Shown piece after piece: positions 50,611-59,496 of a DNA stretch of 64,000 bases. Source of the stretch: an uncultured Porphyromonadaceae bacterium. GTDB taxonomy: Bacteria > Bacteroidota > Bacteroidia > Bacteroidales > Porphyromonadaceae. The position numbers were made by a program, and so were the translations under genes. Below the pieces are notes generated by a model. That model ran no database searches. It saw only the letters and a program-made list of their open reading frames with translations, and was not told the DNA's origin. The first letter of the stretch is position 1. Every line of letters begins with the position of its first letter. The DNA lies in assembly GCA_947253625.1 (NCBI GenBank), contig CAMYAB010000005.1, positions 20,566 through 84,565 of the forward strand. Reading direction: 5' to 3'.

Positions 50611-52293
50611 TTACTTTTCGGTGGCTATCTCTGCGTTTTGACCCTTGCCGTTTTGGGGCAGTTTTGGGCTGTCGCTATCATTTGTGCAGCAACGAAACTC
50701 GGTGTCGAGTCCCTGCTCTATGATCCTGGCATCCATGCCGGAGACGATGGGCTCTGCCGTGGGAGAGGGGTTGCGCACGGCGGCGAGGTTGGCTAGGACG
50801 ATGTCACGTAGCTTGTCCATGTCGATGCCCCATTTTTCCTTGAGGTATGCGGCGATGAAGGTCTGCTTTTGGCGGATCTTGTCACGTGCCTTGGCGGCAG
50901 CCTCTATCTTGGCGGCCTTGGCTTGGTGCTCAGCTTTTTCATTGAGCGCGGAGCCTAGGACCTTGGTCTCCTTGGCCGCCGGTACGGACTGCTCTACGTA
51001 GAGGTCGTCCAGTGACTTGCCGGCCTTTTCCTCGATCAGCGTCTTTTGCTCGGGCGTGAGCTTCTTGTTTTTCAGAGCTTGGCCGATATCTCCGAGTATC
51101 GAGGGAGCGATCTCGCCTCTGATGACCGCTTTGTTGAGGATCTTGAGGATCACATTGGAGTGTGCACTCCAGACCTCGTCGTAGGTGACCACGAGCTTGG
51201 GAGAGCGGGCAAGGATGTCGTTGTAGTGGTCGTCGAGAGACTTGCCGGTGAGCCGTATGATCAGGTTCCACTGGTCTTCGGTAACCTTATTTTGGTCTAA
51301 TGCCGTCATGATCTGCTCACGGATCTCTGCTGTGATCTCGCCGGAGTCGATGTGCTTTTGGAGGAGGTCCCAGATGTTGTCGAGGTGACGGTCCCAGATC
51401 TCGCCCTGTGTGATCACCTTTTTGTCCAAGTCACGGAGTGCTTCTTGTCGCTCATCGGGTGAGAGTCCGGCCTTTTGGACGCTCTCCATGGTGTCATCGT
51501 ACTTGACGGAGCCATCGATGCTTCGGAGGAAGTCTTCCCAGCCCTCGGGGGTGAGCATCAGGTAGTAGGCGATGGTCTCGACGAAGTCTTCGTCGCGGTT
51601 TTTGCGGGCATAGTCGCTCACAAAGCCTTGCTCTCTGGCCTGAGCCATGCGGAGTGAGTAGTTGTCGGTGGGGTTGGACCACTGAGCGGTGTAGCCTTCT
51701 TTGGTGATCTTTTCGAACTCGATGTCGTAGAGCTTGGTCTGGTGCATGATGTGACTAAACTCGTGGAAGATCGTGTGCAGAAAACGCTCCATCTGGCTGG
51801 CATCTCGCCAGTAGTTGATACCGGAGAGGACGATCCGACGTCCTCCCTCAGCGACCCCGAGGCGTATCGTGCCATTGCCGGTGTACTCCCACTCGCCCAA
51901 GAGTAGGATCTGCTTGGGGACGTAGGTGCGTATGAAGTCACGAGAGTCGCGATAGGTGGGGTTACCCTTGTAGATGTCTATGTAGGACTTGATGAAGACG
52001 TCGTTGAGCGTCGCAAGAAAGGGCTGTACGTTTTCTTCACTGGGCGGGATGACATTGTAGCCCATATTGGTCTCAATGTCGGCATACCGCCAGAGTACCT
52101 GTATATTGTAGGGATTGCGGAGGTTTTCCTCAATCCACTTGTCGGTGTCGGTCGTGGGTGTGGCAAGGCTCTTTTTGTATCGTGAGAAGTCGAGATCGCA
52201 CACGGTATCTTGCTTGCTGCACCCGATGGCGAGAAGAGCGACAAGTGCCACAGAGAGGGTGGCTAGTCGTCTGGTGATGATATTGGTATACAT
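50611..52293 (-). CDS. Putative zinc metallohydrolase lipoprotein linked to SusCD import
   Basis: From the ATG at 52293 the product is 560 residues. A lipoprotein signal (ALVALLAIGC, lipid cysteine at 25) is followed by a metalloprotease-like region with HTIFHEFSHIMHQ, where HEFSH (about residues 177-181) is the HExxH zinc site. The first 280 residues match the SusCD-associated zinc metallohydrolase lipoprotein family. The second half is a long set of helical repeats (ITAEIREQIMTALDQNKVT, GEIAPSILGDIGQALKNKKLTPEQKTL) with a charged coiled part near the end. This helical part appears beyond the usual family length and may be a lineage-specific addition. It lies between SusD and DUF4302 genes. 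Confidence 0.85.
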   Translation of the reverse strand: MYTNIITRRLATLSVALVALLAIGCSKQDTVCDLDFSRYKKSLATPTTDTDKWIEENLRNPYNIQVLWRYADIETNMGYNVIPPSEENVQPFLATLNDVFIKSYIDIYKGNPTYRDSRDFIRTYVPKQILLLGEWEYTGNGTIRLGVAEGGRRIVLSGINYWRDASQMERFLHTIFHEFSHIMHQTKLYDIEFEKITKEGYTAQWSNPTDNYSLRMAQAREQGFVSDYARKNRDEDFVETIAYYLMLTPEGWEDFLRSIDGSVKYDDTMESVQKAGLSPDERQEALRDLDKKVITQGEIWDRHLDNIWDLLQKHIDSGEITAEIREQIMTALDQNKVTEDQWNLIIRLTGKSLDDHYNDILARSPKLVVTYDEVWSAHSNVILKILNKAVIRGEIAPSILGDIGQALKNKKLTPEQKTLIEEKAGKSLDDLYVEQSVPAAKETKVLGSALNEKAEHQAKAAKIEAAAKARDKIRQKQTFIAAYLKEKWGIDMDKLRDIVLANLAAVRNPSPTAEPIVSGMDARIIEQGLDTEFRCCTNDSDSPKLPQNGKGQNAEIATEK

Positions 52294-52312
52294 AGTTGTG
52301 TTCGGATCAGGG

Positions 52313-53887
52313 TTAGTCAATAGGCTTGGAGGCCTCATATCCGGGGTTGGGCTCTAGATTGTAGCCGAGTACGGAGGAGGGCAACTGATAGGCATACCTG
52401 GGGTCTCCGGGCTCTAGTCGGTGGTCGGAGGTGCGCTTGTCGTTGTCGTGCAAGAGCTTGTGGTCTACAGGTAGGTTGTAGTGGCGGATATCCAGCCACC
52501 TGAGTCCTTCGTGCACAAAGGCGAACCGCTTTAGGTCCGTGATGGCCTTGACATAGTACGTCTGCTCCTCGGAGAGCGGGTAGTAAGGCTTGAACTCCCG
52601 ATTGTCCTGTGCGTAGTAGTCTTTGATCTTGTCGGAGGTCACTTTGTAGAGATAGGAGTCGGGACTGTAGCCCAAGAACCATCGTGCGACAAAGAGTTGG
52701 AGCAGGTCGTTGGCTTTGGCGAAGTCATTCTTCATGGCATACGCCTCGGCTAGGTTGAAGAGGACCTCCTCTCCGGTGAAGATCACCACGCCGGTGTACT
52801 CGTAGTAGTTGGACCGCTGAGCATTGGTGTACTTGAGGTAGCCGGCGTGCTTGGCAAAGTTGAGGTACAGTCCGCCATCGCCATTACCGTAGATTCGGGT
52901 ACCGACGTTGACGCCATTACCCAGGAAAGAGCTGGTGGGATTGATCGTGCGCCAAGTGGCTTCGTCCACTGAGTAGCGGCTGTCTCCACACTGCCAGTTC
53001 CAGCGTGACAGGCAGGAGGCAACCATGAGGTTGCACTCCTCTTCCGGGAGTGACCAAGCGGCCTTGGATCCGGCCCAGGTCATATTGGCAAACTTCCGGT
53101 ACTCACGTATCCTGGATCCAGGAGTACTGCCGAGGGCTTCGGCCCCCATCTCGATGACCTTGTCCCAGTTGGCCAGTTTTCGGTACAGACGTGTGCCATA
53201 GGCGGCCGCCGATACCTTGTTGAAGCGGAACTTGGGGTTTTTGTAGTTGGATCCGATGAGCTTGTAGCCCTCCTCAAAGTCTGCCACGATGTGGTCAAAT
53301 AGCTCTTTGAGGTTGCCACGCTCGTATTGCTTGATCAGCTCATCCTCCGGCTTGGTCGGATAGGGTAAGCCGAGGAACTGCGCTGCCGTCGCCGGGTCGT
53401 ATGGTCTGCAAAAGGTCTCAGCCAGCATGAAGCCATTGTAGGAGCGGACCAGCAGAGCCTCACCACGGATCTCGTCGGCACGCTGCTTGTCCTGTGCTGT
53501 GAGGTCTTTCAGTTCGTCCAAGCTCTCAAGTGCTTGATTGGCGGCCGAGGTCGCCCAGTAGAGAGCTCGCCAGTAGCCTACGGGGCTATCCTGGTAGGTA
53601 TTGTTGATCTGCTCTTGGAAGGCATATATTTCGCGCTGATACTGAGTTTGTGTCCAGGCACGCATGCCTTTGTCCACAGCGTTGTCGGAGCGGATCTCAT
53701 ACAGTGGCTGATAAGTATTGTCCGGATAGGCGCCCACCATCAGGTCGGCTATAGCGTCTAGGTTGTTGAGCTGTGCACGATCGTCGGGTGCGTAGTCCAA
53801 AAACTTATTGCATCCGGTAGCCATCAGCAGGAGCAAGACCGCCCCGCATGACGCTACAGTTGTATATAGTCTGTTATGTCGTGTCAT
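52313..53887 (-). CDS. SusD/RagB-family outer membrane lipoprotein
   Basis: The 524-residue protein has a lipoprotein signal (LLLLMATGCNKFLDYAPDD, with the lipid cysteine followed by the NKFLD motif usual in SusD). The N-terminal half forms TPR-like helices (GEALLVRSYNGFMLAETFCRPYDP, KVSAAAYGTRLYRKLANWDKVIEMG). The C-terminal part has FNLAEAYAMKNDFAKA and FVHEGLRWLDIRHYNLPVDHKL, the SusD ending. It acts as the lid over its SusC barrel, holding substrate at the surface. It lies 24 bp after the SusC gene. Confidence 0.95.
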   Translation of the reverse strand: MTRHNRLYTTVASCGAVLLLLMATGCNKFLDYAPDDRAQLNNLDAIADLMVGAYPDNTYQPLYEIRSDNAVDKGMRAWTQTQYQREIYAFQEQINNTYQDSPVGYWRALYWATSAANQALESLDELKDLTAQDKQRADEIRGEALLVRSYNGFMLAETFCRPYDPATAAQFLGLPYPTKPEDELIKQYERGNLKELFDHIVADFEEGYKLIGSNYKNPKFRFNKVSAAAYGTRLYRKLANWDKVIEMGAEALGSTPGSRIREYRKFANMTWAGSKAAWSLPEEECNLMVASCLSRWNWQCGDSRYSVDEATWRTINPTSSFLGNGVNVGTRIYGNGDGGLYLNFAKHAGYLKYTNAQRSNYYEYTGVVIFTGEEVLFNLAEAYAMKNDFAKANDLLQLFVARWFLGYSPDSYLYKVTSDKIKDYYAQDNREFKPYYPLSEEQTYYVKAITDLKRFAFVHEGLRWLDIRHYNLPVDHKLLHDNDKRTSDHRLEPGDPRYAYQLPSSVLGYNLEPNPGYEASKPID

Positions 53888-53911
53888 AATGTGTTATTCC
53901 GGGTCTTGTGT

Positions 53912-56900
53912 TTAGAATCCTAGTCTGAGGGTCAGCGTGTACTGGTGTGGTGTGGGCAGTGCCACTCCACCGGAGTTGGCAAACTCGGGGTCTACACCGT
54001 TAAGTTTTTTGTCGGTATAGATGAGCCAGACATTGGAGGCCACAAAGCGCAGTTGGGCATTCTTCAGTCCGTTGACGTGCTTTTGGAGCCACTGTGTGTT
54101 GATGTTGTAGCTCAGGGTGACATCCTTTAGCCTAAAGAAGTCTCCCTTTGCCAGTCGGACATCGCTGTAGTTGTATGCGCTGTAGGCCTGCGATATATTT
54201 CCCTCGGACAGTGCTCGGTAGAGGCGGTAGTCCAGGATCGCCGGGATATTGGTCTTCTTTTCGTCTCCATTGCCACGGTATCTGTTGAGCATCTCTCGGG
54301 GCATAGCGTATTGGTCGCTGTAGCTGGAGAAGAACTCATACGGCAGGCGGATCACGTTGCCGGCTTGGTAGGTGAAGTAGAGGCTGAGGGCAAGGTCCTT
54401 GTACTCAAATGTCTGCTCCATACCTCCGGTGATGGATGGGTCGACGGTTCCCTCGTACTTCAGGAAGTCCAATCCCTTGTTTTGCTGAAAGTCCACACCC
54501 GAGTAGGTGGGGTTGTTGCGCTCCTTGTTGAGGTAAAAGGTGGGTGCGCCAAACTCATTGAGTCCTGCAAAGGGGATGGAGAATATCGATCGTACCGGAT
54601 AGCCCTCCAGTGGTGAGCCGTACTCCTGTACGAGGTCGATGAGTCGAGCGTTGTTTTGGAGGTTGGTCACCTTGTTTTGGTTGTAGGAGAAGGTGTAGTT
54701 GCTTCGCCACCTAAAGTCTTTGGTCATGATGTTTTGGGTGTTGAGCGAAAACTCAAATCCATGGCTCGCCATATTGGCGTAGTTGCCGGTCTTGAATTGC
54801 TGTCCGCCTATCCCAGAGGTAATCACATCCCCGATCAGGTCAAATCCTCTTCGCCAGTAGACATCACCGCTAAAGCTGATTCGGTTTCGCCACAGGCCAA
54901 AGTCCAGCCCGATATTGGTCTCGTACTGCTTTTCCCAGGTCAGTCCTTTATTGGCGAGAGAGGAGGTATAGATATAGGACTCGTCGTACTTGGAGAGTCC
55001 TCTGTAGGTCCTACCGTTGTAAAAGATGGGGAGGGAGTTGCGGGCCGGTCCCATGGAGGCGGTCAGTCCGTAGGTACCACGGAGGAGCATGTGGGATATG
55101 GTGCTCTGGTCACGCAGGAGGGTCTCCAGTATATTCCAGGAGGCGGACATATTCCAAGTTGGGAGCCAGCGTGCCGACCGTGCTCTACCGAGGAGGTTGG
55201 AGCCGTCGTATCGTCCCGTCATGTTGAGGGTGTAGTGCCCCATATAGGAGTACGATGCCGTGGCAAAAAAGGCCACGAAGCGGTCGTACGAGTTGCCCAT
55301 GCCGTAGTAGTTGTTGTTATTCTCGATCAGTTGCTTGAGGATCCGATAGTCGGTGAAGACGCTGTTGCCTTTGTCGAATTGCATTCCAAATCCATCGTTC
55401 CACCTCTCCATGCGGTCTGCACTCTTGATCTCGTTTCCGAGCAGTAGGTTGACAATATGTGCGTCGTTGTAGGTGTCGTTGAAGTTGGCACTTGTCCTAA
55501 AGTAGTAGGAGTGCATGAGGTTGTCCGTGGTGTTGTAAAATCCACCATGAGGCAGCACGACCTCCGGATAGGAGTCGACGTTTTCCGGGTCTCTGTAGAG
55601 GTATTGGTTGTTGAGTGTGACCACTGCATCCTGTGCGGCACGATAGGCCATGGCGCGGTTGGAGTGTTCGGTGATTCGCTCCTCGGTTGTGGTCTTCACG
55701 AATCTCGCAGACCCCAGCACGCTCAGCTCCAGCTGTCGGATGGGCTTCCAGTCCAGTTGCATCTGGAACTTGCTGTCGAGTTGGTTGATGAGGATATTGT
55801 TTTCCTTCAGCTCGTTGAGGATCGAGAAGGGTGCATAGTTTCGTTGGTAAAAGAACGGCTCCCCTCGAGAGTCCTTGGCACGCATGGTGCGTGTGGTGTT
55901 GAGTGCGTAGCTAAAGGGGTTGATATCAAATCCTCTCGATACCGTACCGTTCACCGGGTCAGTGGCACGGTTTTGGGTACCGGGTGCTCTCTGCTGGCGA
56001 TAGCTCTGGTTGGAGGAGAGCTTGAGCGAGAGGTTGTCAAAAAACTTGTGGTTCAGGTTGAAGTTGCCGGTATACCGCTGTACCCTGTCGGCCACAGTCC
56101 ACCCCGGGTCGTAGAGGAAGGAGAGTGAGCCATAGAAGTTGGTCGTCTTGTTACCTCCCGAGATACTGATTGCGTGGTTTTGCTGTATGGATGGGCGGAA
56201 GAGCAGACCGAACCAATCGGTGTTGCGCTTGCCTGCCGCCTCCAAAAAGTCCATCCTGGCATCCAGTGTGTTAGGCATCCCAAAAGTCTGCTTCTCCGGG
56301 TCCCATTGGTTGATGAGCTTGGACATGACATAAAACTCTCCCGCATTGCTGGTCCGGCTGGTGTAGGAGTAGTTGAGCCACCCTTTTTGGTACATCTCCA
56401 TAAATATATCCATCTGCTCGGCGGAGTTGAGGACGTTGTAGTCGCTGTACCTAGGTCGCTCCCTCAGGGTAAACTCTCCCGAGTAGCTCACCGTGGTGCG
56501 TCCGGCCGCTCCACTCTTGGTGGTGATCACCACGACACCGTTCATGGCCCGTGCACCGTAGAGTGCGGTGGCCGAGGCGTCCTTGAGGATCTGGAAGGAC
56601 TCTATATCATTGGCATTTAGTCCTGCAACTGCACTGGCGAGCAGGGTATTGGCATTACCACTGGCGAGGTCATCGGCGCTGACGTCCACCACATCCTCCA
56701 GCACCACTCCGTCGACCACCCACAGGGGCTTGGAGTTGCCATAGATGGATGAGGCTCCACGTACTCGGATCTTGGGTGCTGCCCCAAAGGTCCCGGAGAC
56801 GTTTTGCACCTGTACGCCGGCTACCTTACCCTGTAGCATACGGCTGACATCCGTCGCTCCGTCCACTTTGGCCTTGTCGGCGTCCACAGCGGTGGCGGCT

Positions 56901-57265
56901 CCGGTGAAGAGCCGGCGATCGATCTTTTGGTACCCGGTCTCGACGACCACGCCCTCCAGCATCGTAGCCTCCTCCTTGAGGCGGATCACCAGGCCGCTCT
57001 TGGCTCCTTTTACGGTGTATTCGTAGGGCGTGAATCCTACGTAGTTAAACACCAGGGTCTTCCCCACCTGCACCTCAATGGAAAAAGCTCCATCCATGTC
57101 GGCATAGGCACCCTTACTCTCTCCTTTGACTTGGACGGGGGCCATCGCGATAGGCTCTCCCGTGCTGTCCTCTAGGATCTTTCCTTTGATTGTCACTTTC
57201 TGGCCTAGTGCCACACCTGCTGTGCAGACCATAGTCAGTAGCAACTTTACAAGCAGTTGTTTCAT
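53912..57265 (-). CDS. SusC/RagA-family TonB-linked outer membrane receptor
   Basis: The 1117-residue protein has a signal peptide (MKQLLVKLLLTMVCTAGVALGQ), a carboxypeptidase-like domain (GKILEDSTGEPIAMAPVQVKG, FNYVGFTPYEYTV), and the plug with VVVETGYQKIDRR, MLQGKVAGVQVQNVSGTFG, IRVRGASSIYG, LWVVDGVVLED and LKDASATALYGARAMNGVV. A long barrel follows, ending HQYTLTLRLGF with the terminal phenylalanine. It imports an unknown substrate with the SusD lid. The HExxH lipoprotein in the operon makes protein, peptide or a metal-linked substrate more likely than a plain glycan, since no glycoside hydrolase is present. Confidence 0.96.
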   Translation of the reverse strand: MKQLLVKLLLTMVCTAGVALGQKVTIKGKILEDSTGEPIAMAPVQVKGESKGAYADMDGAFSIEVQVGKTLVFNYVGFTPYEYTVKGAKSGLVIRLKEEATMLEGVVVETGYQKIDRRLFTGAATAVDADKAKVDGATDVSRMLQGKVAGVQVQNVSGTFGAAPKIRVRGASSIYGNSKPLWVVDGVVLEDVVDVSADDLASGNANTLLASAVAGLNANDIESFQILKDASATALYGARAMNGVVVITTKSGAAGRTTVSYSGEFTLRERPRYSDYNVLNSAEQMDIFMEMYQKGWLNYSYTSRTSNAGEFYVMSKLINQWDPEKQTFGMPNTLDARMDFLEAAGKRNTDWFGLLFRPSIQQNHAISISGGNKTTNFYGSLSFLYDPGWTVADRVQRYTGNFNLNHKFFDNLSLKLSSNQSYRQQRAPGTQNRATDPVNGTVSRGFDINPFSYALNTTRTMRAKDSRGEPFFYQRNYAPFSILNELKENNILINQLDSKFQMQLDWKPIRQLELSVLGSARFVKTTTEERITEHSNRAMAYRAAQDAVVTLNNQYLYRDPENVDSYPEVVLPHGGFYNTTDNLMHSYYFRTSANFNDTYNDAHIVNLLLGNEIKSADRMERWNDGFGMQFDKGNSVFTDYRILKQLIENNNNYYGMGNSYDRFVAFFATASYSYMGHYTLNMTGRYDGSNLLGRARSARWLPTWNMSASWNILETLLRDQSTISHMLLRGTYGLTASMGPARNSLPIFYNGRTYRGLSKYDESYIYTSSLANKGLTWEKQYETNIGLDFGLWRNRISFSGDVYWRRGFDLIGDVITSGIGGQQFKTGNYANMASHGFEFSLNTQNIMTKDFRWRSNYTFSYNQNKVTNLQNNARLIDLVQEYGSPLEGYPVRSIFSIPFAGLNEFGAPTFYLNKERNNPTYSGVDFQQNKGLDFLKYEGTVDPSITGGMEQTFEYKDLALSLYFTYQAGNVIRLPYEFFSSYSDQYAMPREMLNRYRGNGDEKKTNIPAILDYRLYRALSEGNISQAYSAYNYSDVRLAKGDFFRLKDVTLSYNINTQWLQKHVNGLKNAQLRFVASNVWLIYTDKKLNGVDPEFANSGGVALPTPHQYTLTLRLGF

Positions 57266-57489
57266 GCGCTAATTTGGTTTTTCATAAATACCGGTCCACC
57301 TCTCGGTTCGTCTCTTTGGGTCAACCAAAGGTGAGCCCTTTTCTTTTTTTTTAGTTGGTTTGCTTCGGTGTTTAGTGTTCCACTTTTGCAGTCTTTGGAC
57401 AAGTTACGCATTTTTCCCAATATTCCAAAAAACCGCCTCTCTTAATCTAAAAAACGCTTACACAGCTTCCCCATTCCCCCCTAGTGGTC

Positions 57490-57532
57490 AAAAAAAGGAG
57501 GAGGTACCACCCTCGTGCCGTGGTACCTCCTC
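57490..57532 (-). terminator. Terminator after the ribbon-helix-helix ORFs
   Basis: Arms GAGGAGGTACCAC (57498-57510) and GTGGTACCTCCTC (57520-57532) are perfect complements. On the minus strand seven T follow. Confidence 0.92.
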
Positions 57533-57541
57533 TTACCCGCA

Positions 57542-57766
57542 TCAGGCGGGGTGTATACTCCGGAGTTGCTCCTCACTGAGGAGGGGCCCCAGAGCCAGCC
57601 GGAGTAGTTGGTCGTGCAGTCGATCCTCGGGGGTTCGACCGTCAAAGACCTTGTTCCGCTCACTCTGAGTCAGAAATTCGCGCCGGAGGCGTCCGTAGTG
57701 TTTCTCGATGATCATGTAGTTTTTCTGCACGGTGGATATACTCCTCCTTGATGTAACCTTCGTCAT
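57542..57766 (-). CDS. Small ORF overlapping the ribbon-helix-helix gene; may be its frameshifted 3' part
   Basis: The 74-codon frame reads plausibly from about MIIEKHYGRLRREFLTQSERNKVFDG to DRLHDQLLRLALGPLLSEEQLRSIHPA, a charged helical protein. It overlaps the upstream RHH gene by 107 bp in another frame. The end of the RHH frame (TPPARISDSE) looks less natural than this frame over the same DNA, so one original gene split by a frameshift is as likely as two genes. Confidence 0.45.
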   Translation of the reverse strand: MTKVTSRRSISTVQKNYMIIEKHYGRLRREFLTQSERNKVFDGRTPEDRLHDQLLRLALGPLLSEEQLRSIHPA

Positions 57767-57905
57767 TGTATAGTTCTCCTAAAAATTGCGTAACCGCCAG
57801 TCGTACAAACGCACTCGATGAGACACCCAGGACACGCTTGACCTCTCGGAGTCGGTGGTGCAGGGCAGGCTCTACGCGTGCAAAAATTATCTTACTTTTC
57901 ACCAT
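57660..57905 (-). CDS. Ribbon-helix-helix (CopG/Arc-like) small protein
   Basis: The 81-residue protein begins MVKSKIIFARVEPALHHRLREVKRVLGVSSSAFVRLAVTQFLGEL, a beta strand plus two helices of the RHH DNA-binding fold. It may be a repressor of its own small unit. It follows the amidase gene by 32 bp, so it is likely co-transcribed. The C-terminal codons may be out of frame through a shift with the overlapping ORF at 57542. Confidence 0.65.
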   Translation of the reverse strand: MVKSKIIFARVEPALHHRLREVKRVLGVSSSAFVRLAVTQFLGELYNDEGYIKEEYIHRAEKLHDHRETLRTPPARISDSE

Positions 57906-57937
57906 ACTGCATCAGTGGGTTGCCTCTCTTGCGAGAC

Positions 57938-58483
57938 TTAGTTGAGCAGCTTGGCATCAAAGCAGGGACAGCTCTTGGTCCACTCCTCCGGTGTGACCTT
58001 GCCATCGCCATTCCGGTCGGGACTGAGGTCTCTATGCCCTACGATGGTCAGGTCGGGATAGAGCTCGCGCAGGCGACCCAGTAGTTGGCTCATCATCTGT
58101 CGCTGAGCCGGAGTGCGGGTATCGGCCGGCAGACCGTTGCGATCCAGGCCACCCTCGTAGCAGATCCCCACACTACCGATATTGTGACCACGTGCATGGG
58201 CGCCCACTATACTCAGAGGGCGCAACCCATACAGGTCTCCCTCACGGGTAATGTAGTAGTGGTAGCCGGCGTGCGTATAGCCTCGGCTCAGATGGTCACG
58301 GATCAGCTGCATGGGCGTATACCGCACTCGGATCGGTGAGGCACTGCAGTGGATCACCGCCAAGCTGATCGGACGTGCCACAGCAGTGATCTCCAGCATG
58401 TGCGTGATCAGCTCCGGAGTCGGAAGCGTGGGGGTACGTTTTTGCCATGATGGCATACTCGAATAAGTTATCTTCATAATCAA
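57938..58483 (-). CDS. N-acetylmuramoyl-L-alanine amidase (T7 lysozyme type)
   Basis: The 181-residue protein has the amidase_2 zinc ligands H45 (VIHCSAS), H150 (VGHRDLSP) and a cysteine at 172 or 174 (KSCPCFD), with GYHYYITREGDLYGLRP and SVGICYEGGLD in the core. It would cut the bond between muramic acid and L-alanine in peptidoglycan. A DRNGDGK loop between the second histidine and the cysteine is an EF-hand-like calcium site, as in dockerins. No signal peptide is seen, so export would need a holin-like route or lysis. A second start at 58477 (MKITYS) is possible. A complete promoter lies 40 bp upstream. Confidence 0.92.
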   Translation of the reverse strand: MIMKITYSSMPSWQKRTPTLPTPELITHMLEITAVARPISLAVIHCSASPIRVRYTPMQLIRDHLSRGYTHAGYHYYITREGDLYGLRPLSIVGAHARGHNIGSVGICYEGGLDRNGLPADTRTPAQRQMMSQLLGRLRELYPDLTIVGHRDLSPDRNGDGKVTPEEWTKSCPCFDAKLLN

Positions 58484-58521
58484 TAATTAGAATAAAGTGT
58501 TGAGGACAATAATCGGTAGTG

Positions 58522-58554
58522 CAAAGATAATAACTATATACGCAAACTACCAAA
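58522..58554 (-). promoter_or_regulatory. Promoter of the amidase gene
   Basis: The minus strand has TTTG (58551-58554), 21 bases, then TATCTTTG (58522-58529), a full Bacteroidetes promoter. It would start transcription near 58515, about 30 nt before the amidase ATG. Confidence 0.8.
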
Positions 58555-58731
58555 CTTTTACGGTAAAATAATCCACAACAGGAGTAAATCGCTTAGACAA
58601 AAGGACTTACAAAAGCCTCAACGAGGATTGTCGGCAGATCGGACTTACGAGATCGCTTATAAATAGGGAATGACGCAAAGATTGAGATGACGCTAAACAG
58701 ATCGGCCAAGTCCCGACCCACTTTTTCCGAC

Positions 58732-58803
58732 AAAAAAAAGCCCCTGAAAAAGGGGCCAAAAGTGCTATTTTGGGGATCAAAAAAGCCCCTTTTGGGGGCT
58801 TTG
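58732..58803 (-). terminator. Two tandem terminators after the lipoprotein of the transport operon
   Basis: On the minus strand the first hairpin (AGCCCCC-AAAA-GGGGCT, 58784-58800) is followed by TTTTTTG. A second (GGCCCCTTTTTCAGGGGCT, 58739-58757) is followed by eight T. Both stop the transport operon before the amidase promoter. Confidence 0.85.
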
Positions 58804-58832
58804 ATAATCAAGTACTTACAAGCAGCCTTGAG

Positions 58833-58914
58833 TTTCACGGACAGAAGCGATCGATTTCACGGATAGAAGCAAAACTTTTCACGGCTAGAAGCAATCGCTT
58901 AGACGGAGAGAAGG
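58833..58914 (-). repeat. 22-bp-period array, cluster 6 (three units plus a degenerate fourth)
   Basis: Plus-strand cores related to TTTCACGGATAGAAGC start at 58833 (ACAGAAGC variant), 58855 and 58877 (GGCTAGAAGC variant); a worn unit at 58899 keeps the register. Linkers are GATCGA, AAAACT and AATCGC. Unlike the other arrays, it lies between a stop codon (58961) and that gene's terminators. Confidence 0.92.
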
Positions 58915-58960
58915 GGAAAAATAGGTCGGCACCGACCCACCCTCCACACTAGGTCACCTT

Positions 58961-59413
58961 TTAGTCTACATCACGTATGCGTCGCCATTGCCGCACCATG
59001 GTGCCTCCTCGCTCCTTGATATAGAGTGTATCCCCATCCTCAGAGAAGCGGTACTCGTACTCACGGGTCCAATTGGATCGCTTGAAGCCGTCGCCCAGCT
59101 CCAGCTCGTACAGGATGTTTCCCTTGGTGTAAAAGTAGTACTTGAGGAAAAACCGCTCACCATTCTGGTACCTCTTGACCTCACCCTCACGGGTGTACTC
59201 AAAGACAATGAGTGGGTTGTCCGAGGGATCCTCATGCATCGCCACACTCACCCAGGAGCCAATAAGCCGACTGTCTCGCTTTTGTGCCAACACAAAATCA
59301 CGCTCCGAGAGGTCAGGCTTGCACGAAGTGAGTAGGCAGAGTGTTGATAGGAGAGCAATCCAGATGGCCGGTGCGCCCTTGCGACACAGTCGCTCTGATA
59401 GGTAGTTCTTCAT
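58961..59413 (-). CDS. Small lipoprotein of the transport operon
   Basis: From the ATG at 59413 the product is 150 residues with a lipoprotein signal (IWIALLSTLCLLTSC). The rest is a compact beta-rich domain (LIGSWVSVAMHEDPSDNPLIVFEYTREGEVKRYQNG, FFLKYYFYTKGNILYELELGD, YEYRFSEDGDTLYIKE) that looks like a lipocalin-type or small beta-barrel fold. I do not recognise the family. It lies 83 bp after the beta-barrel gene and before two terminators, so it ends the four-gene operon. Confidence 0.75.
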   Translation of the reverse strand: MKNYLSERLCRKGAPAIWIALLSTLCLLTSCKPDLSERDFVLAQKRDSRLIGSWVSVAMHEDPSDNPLIVFEYTREGEVKRYQNGERFFLKYYFYTKGNILYELELGDGFKRSNWTREYEYRFSEDGDTLYIKERGGTMVRQWRRIRDVD

Positions 59414-59496
59414 ATCTTGTTTTGGTACTAAGTGATACATTTGCGTGGTAAATGTACACAAAATCCGTAATGGTGGGCATGAGGTGTGGAGCCGGG

